This document shows positions 22,321-24,103 of a DNA stretch of 24,103 nucleotides, one piece after another (positions within the stretch are counted from its first letter, which is position 1; each line of letters begins with the position of its first letter). The stretch spans positions 1 through 24,103 of the forward strand of contig JBBRTW010000048.1 of assembly GCA_038244055.1 (NCBI GenBank). The letters run 5' to 3'. Origin of the DNA: DASPKW01 sp038244055. Its GTDB lineage: Bacteria; Planctomycetota; Phycisphaerae; Tepidisphaerales; Tepidisphaeraceae. Under the pieces are notes generated by a model that saw only the letters and a program-made list of their open reading frames with translations, made no database searches and had not been told where the DNA came from. The position numbers and the translations under genes are program-made.

Positions 22321-23301
22321 CTATCGACGGCTGGAACCCAGCTTGCCGACGATCAGGCCGATGACGAAGAACAGCACCGCTACGCCCAGGGCCCCGATGA
22401 GATACATCGTTCCCTTGCCCTGTGAGGCCGGGCCGGTCATTTCTTTGACGAACTTCGGCTGCACGCCCATGACCACGTTCGCCAGCACGAAAATCCCGAA
22501 GATGACGATCAGCGCGCCGGCAAAGGCGAACGCGCCCATGGCCGGGGCCAGGGCATCGGGGGCTTCAACATAAACCGGCGGAGTGATCACGCTCCGACTC
22601 GAGCGCGGGGCGGAGGAGGGTTCAACCGACATGCCCATCGAGGAATCGGCCGACTGCATGGTGCCGCGGCGAGCGCCGCCACCACCGCCGCCGGGGGAAA
22701 TTTCATCGAGGAGCTCAGCGCCCAGCGAGGTGTCATCGGATTCGCGGGTCAGGTCGAGCAGGCCCGAGCCCGAGCCGACGCCTTCGAGGTTGATCTGATC
22801 CTGAATGCCCGAGCCGATGGCGGTCTGGGCCATGGGGTCGGCGTGCGAGGAATCATCCAGATCGCCGAAAACGTTCACGCCCACCCGCGAGCCGGATTTG
22901 GTGCCCGAGCGCGGGTCGGAGCGGCCGGGCGAAGGAATGCCGGCGGCCGTGCCCGACAAGCCCAGATCGGCGGCCAAAGCAGTGTCTTCCTTCACCATGC
23001 CCGCGCCGGGGGATTTTCCGAAATCGGTATCCGCCAGCGAAATACCCGAGCCGGAGAGGTGGCCCTTGGAATCGCCCATGCCGATGGGCGCGCCCGAGTC
23101 GGAAGGTCCAAGCGAGACTTGATCGCCGCCGCCGGAGAGGTCGGACTTGAGATTGTCAACCTGGTCGGCCTTGAACATCAGGCGCGGGCCATCGCGGAAT
23201 TCGCGGAGGCGGCCTTCACGGGCGAGCTGCTTGATTTCTTCTTCGCTCCGGCCAAGGGCGGCCTTGGTCTCTTCGAGCGTATAGAACATCTTGGCCATCA
23301 T
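22321..23301 (-). CDS. Membrane-anchored protein with N-terminal excisionase-like HTH
   Basis: A 326-residue protein behind AGGAG 7 bases before ATG-ATG. Residues about 5-55 (MFYTLEETKAALGRSEEEIKQLAREGRLREFRDGPRLMFKADQVDNL) fit a MerR/excisionase-type helix-turn-helix, in which a helix pair is followed by a short wing ending in F-x-x-x-V/L. Residues 56-235 are low-complexity and rich in Gly, Ser and Asp, probably disordered, with short repeated words such as GSGI and ADxxLG. Two membrane helices follow (about residues 250-277 and 298-319) and the tail is basic. The layout of a cytoplasmic DNA- or protein-binding head, flexible tether and membrane anchor occurs in planctomycete proteins of unknown role. 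It may be a membrane-tethered regulator, or the HTH may bind a protein instead of DNA. It lies upstream of the OmpA-like gene on the same strand. Confidence 0.8.
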   Translation of the reverse strand: MMAKMFYTLEETKAALGRSEEEIKQLAREGRLREFRDGPRLMFKADQVDNLKSDLSGGGDQVSLGPSDSGAPIGMGDSKGHLSGSGISLADTDFGKSPGAGMVKEDTALAADLGLSGTAAGIPSPGRSDPRSGTKSGSRVGVNVFGDLDDSSHADPMAQTAIGSGIQDQINLEGVGSGSGLLDLTRESDDTSLGAELLDEISPGGGGGGARRGTMQSADSSMGMSVEPSSAPRSSRSVITPPVYVEAPDALAPAMGAFAFAGALIVIFGIFVLANVVMGVQPKFVKEMTGPASQGKGTMYLIGALGVAVLFFVIGLIVGKLGSSRR

Positions 23302-23321
23302 GGTGCGACTCCTGTTGGGGC

Positions 23322-23384
23322 GTTGCGAGTTTCTAGTTGCGAGTTGCGAGTATCGTGTTGCGAGTTCCGTGTTGCGAGTTCGGC
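23322..23384 (+). repeat. Heptamer array, nine GT-starting units
   Basis: Nine consecutive 7-base units occupy the gap between two minus-strand genes. Five of the nine are exactly GTTGCGA; the others (GTTTCTA, GTATCGT, GTTCCGT, GTTCGGC) keep GT at their start. No length slip occurs across 63 bases. It ends 20 bases before the promoter-proximal Shine-Dalgarno of the HTH/membrane gene. Confidence 0.88.
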
Positions 23385-23411
23385 GGACTAATCGGGCATT
23401 CAGATTACAAT

Positions 23412-23849
23412 TCAGCTTCCGGCTTTAGGGTCGGTGCGGCCGGCGGGGACGACGCCGCCGTTGTTCAGGCCCGCGGCTTCTTTTTCGATCATCGCTTTGA
23501 CTTCATTGGGCGAGGGATTGGGCGTATTGAAATTATGAAGGCGGCGATCCCATTTGTAATCGCGGGCGGCCGAGAGCTTGAGCTGTTTCTCGCCGGGGAA
23601 ATACTGGTAGACGCACAAAGTCTGGTTATCGATATCCAGAAGGTACGCGCCCCACATATTGGTGGCGGTTTGGCCGGGCATGACGAAAACGCCGCCACCG
23701 CCGGCGATGGGGGGCTGGGTCTGGCCGAAGGCGGAGGGGAGAACCGAACCGTTAGACCGACTTAAAAGCGCAACCAGAATGGCGAGAAGGAGGGCTGCGT
23801 TGGCCCAGAGAGCGGCGGTGATGGCGCGGTTTGAACGCGGCGGATTCAT
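23412..23849 (-). CDS. Small membrane-anchored protein of unknown function
   Basis: A 145-residue protein, not recognised by name. ATG 23849 (MNPPRSNRAITAALW) is preferred to an in-frame upstream start at 23933, because the extension is Arg-rich and unlike a signal. One membrane helix (about residues 13-33) is followed by a flexible Gln/Pro/Gly segment and then a compact domain: MPGQTATNMWGAYLLDIDNQTLCVYQYFPGEKQLKLSAARDYKWDRRLHNFN, with a single Cys. The domain looks like a small beta-sheet fold with aromatic residues, most likely in the periplasm. The C-terminal NPSPNEVKAMIEKE is helical. It is upstream of the HTH/membrane gene on the same strand, separated by the heptamer array, and the two may share a transcript. 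Confidence 0.7.
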   Translation of the reverse strand: MNPPRSNRAITAALWANAALLLAILVALLSRSNGSVLPSAFGQTQPPIAGGGGVFVMPGQTATNMWGAYLLDIDNQTLCVYQYFPGEKQLKLSAARDYKWDRRLHNFNTPNPSPNEVKAMIEKEAAGLNNGGVVPAGRTDPKAGS

Positions 23850-24085
23850 CGTACGAAAGGTCCAAGATGAGCGTCGGCCAGCCCTTGCGCGGGCATTGGG
23901 GGCATTATAGGGTGTTTGGGCGGGGGACTGCAAGGTTGAAGGGGTTTGGCGACGGGCGTGTGCAGGGCATCCGCATGTAGATTAAGATTCTTGCGCTTGC
24001 GCGTTCACTGATGATCGAATAGGGTGGGTGGCTGTTCCCGGCCGGGTTGTTTCTCATTCCAACGCCTGACCCCAAGGAGCTTGGC

Positions 24086-24103
24086 ATGGACGCTCAAGCG
24101 ACC
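24086..24103 (+). CDS. Start of a plus-strand gene cut by the window edge
   Basis: ATG 24086 follows a strong Shine-Dalgarno (AAGGAG, 24074-24079, 6 bases away) and opens MDAQAT up to the last base. Only six codons are visible, so no product can be named. The 236-base gap between this gene and the divergent small membrane protein gene must hold both promoters; I could not pick convincing boxes. Confidence 0.55.

Overview
The window looks like a chromosomal segment of a GC-rich member of the Planctomycetota, possibly the Phycisphaerae side of the phylum. The evidence is a DUF1552 gene directly after a DUF1592/1588/1585 cytochrome-type gene (a typical planctomycete pair), a secreted formylglycine sulfatase, many lipoproteins and secreted repeat proteins, and a helix-turn-helix protein with C-terminal membrane segments. 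There is no 16S rRNA or other decisive marker, so the assignment is an inference from gene families. No transposase, integrase, CRISPR array or phage gene was seen.

Layout. (1) 1-3601, minus strand: a tight operon of a GntR/FCD regulator, a DUF1592-family cytochrome-like protein and a Tat-exported DUF1552 protein (cut by the window edge), joined by 4-base GTGA and ATGA overlaps. Two TGCATGCAATT palindromic boxes lie upstream of the regulator. (2) 4147-7373, plus strand: a small SmpA-like lipoprotein, a beta-propeller lipoprotein with a coiled-coil tail, and a secreted protein made of three exact-period 111-residue repeats. (3) 7383-12848, minus strand, converging on the previous genes with a 9-base gap: a giant secreted protein of 1821 residues carrying about 19 ankyrin units, 13 Sel1 repeats and about 14 TPR units. 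(4) 13118-15899, minus strand: a 3-methyladenine DNA glycosylase, a small membrane protein, a sulfatase with a possible 43-codon ORF directly before it, and tRNA-Ile(GAT) with a clear promoter. (5) 16118-16813, plus strand: a divergent IspD-like protein that seems to have lost the family's N-terminal nucleotide loop. (6) 16877-19324, minus strand: an unrecognised secreted protein of 815 residues with a duplicated module. (7) 19533-20879, plus strand: an FAD oxidoreductase of the geranylgeranyl-reductase type, interrupted in frame by two unrelated families of palindromic repeats. (8) 21101-23849, minus strand: an OmpA-domain lipoprotein, an HTH/membrane protein and a small membrane-anchored protein. 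The first six codons of a plus-strand gene follow at the right edge.

The strongest unexplained signals are in the DNA. A 20-base palindrome family (CTCGACATTCCGATGTCGAG) occurs upstream of and inside the FAD oxidoreductase. It is read in different frames in different copies without breaking the gene, much like Rickettsia palindromic elements. A second palindromic element sits in the middle of the same gene. Separately, three or four intergenic spots carry arrays of 7-base units that almost all begin with GT, and one of these arrays is inverted to form a very strong hairpin. These resemble in style the heptanucleotide STRR repeats described in cyanobacteria.

Functionally the window is dominated by envelope and secreted proteins (scaffold-like repeat proteins, lipoproteins, sulfatase, cytochrome-like protein). 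Housekeeping functions are few (tRNA-Ile, DNA repair, IspD-like). No single pathway links the region.
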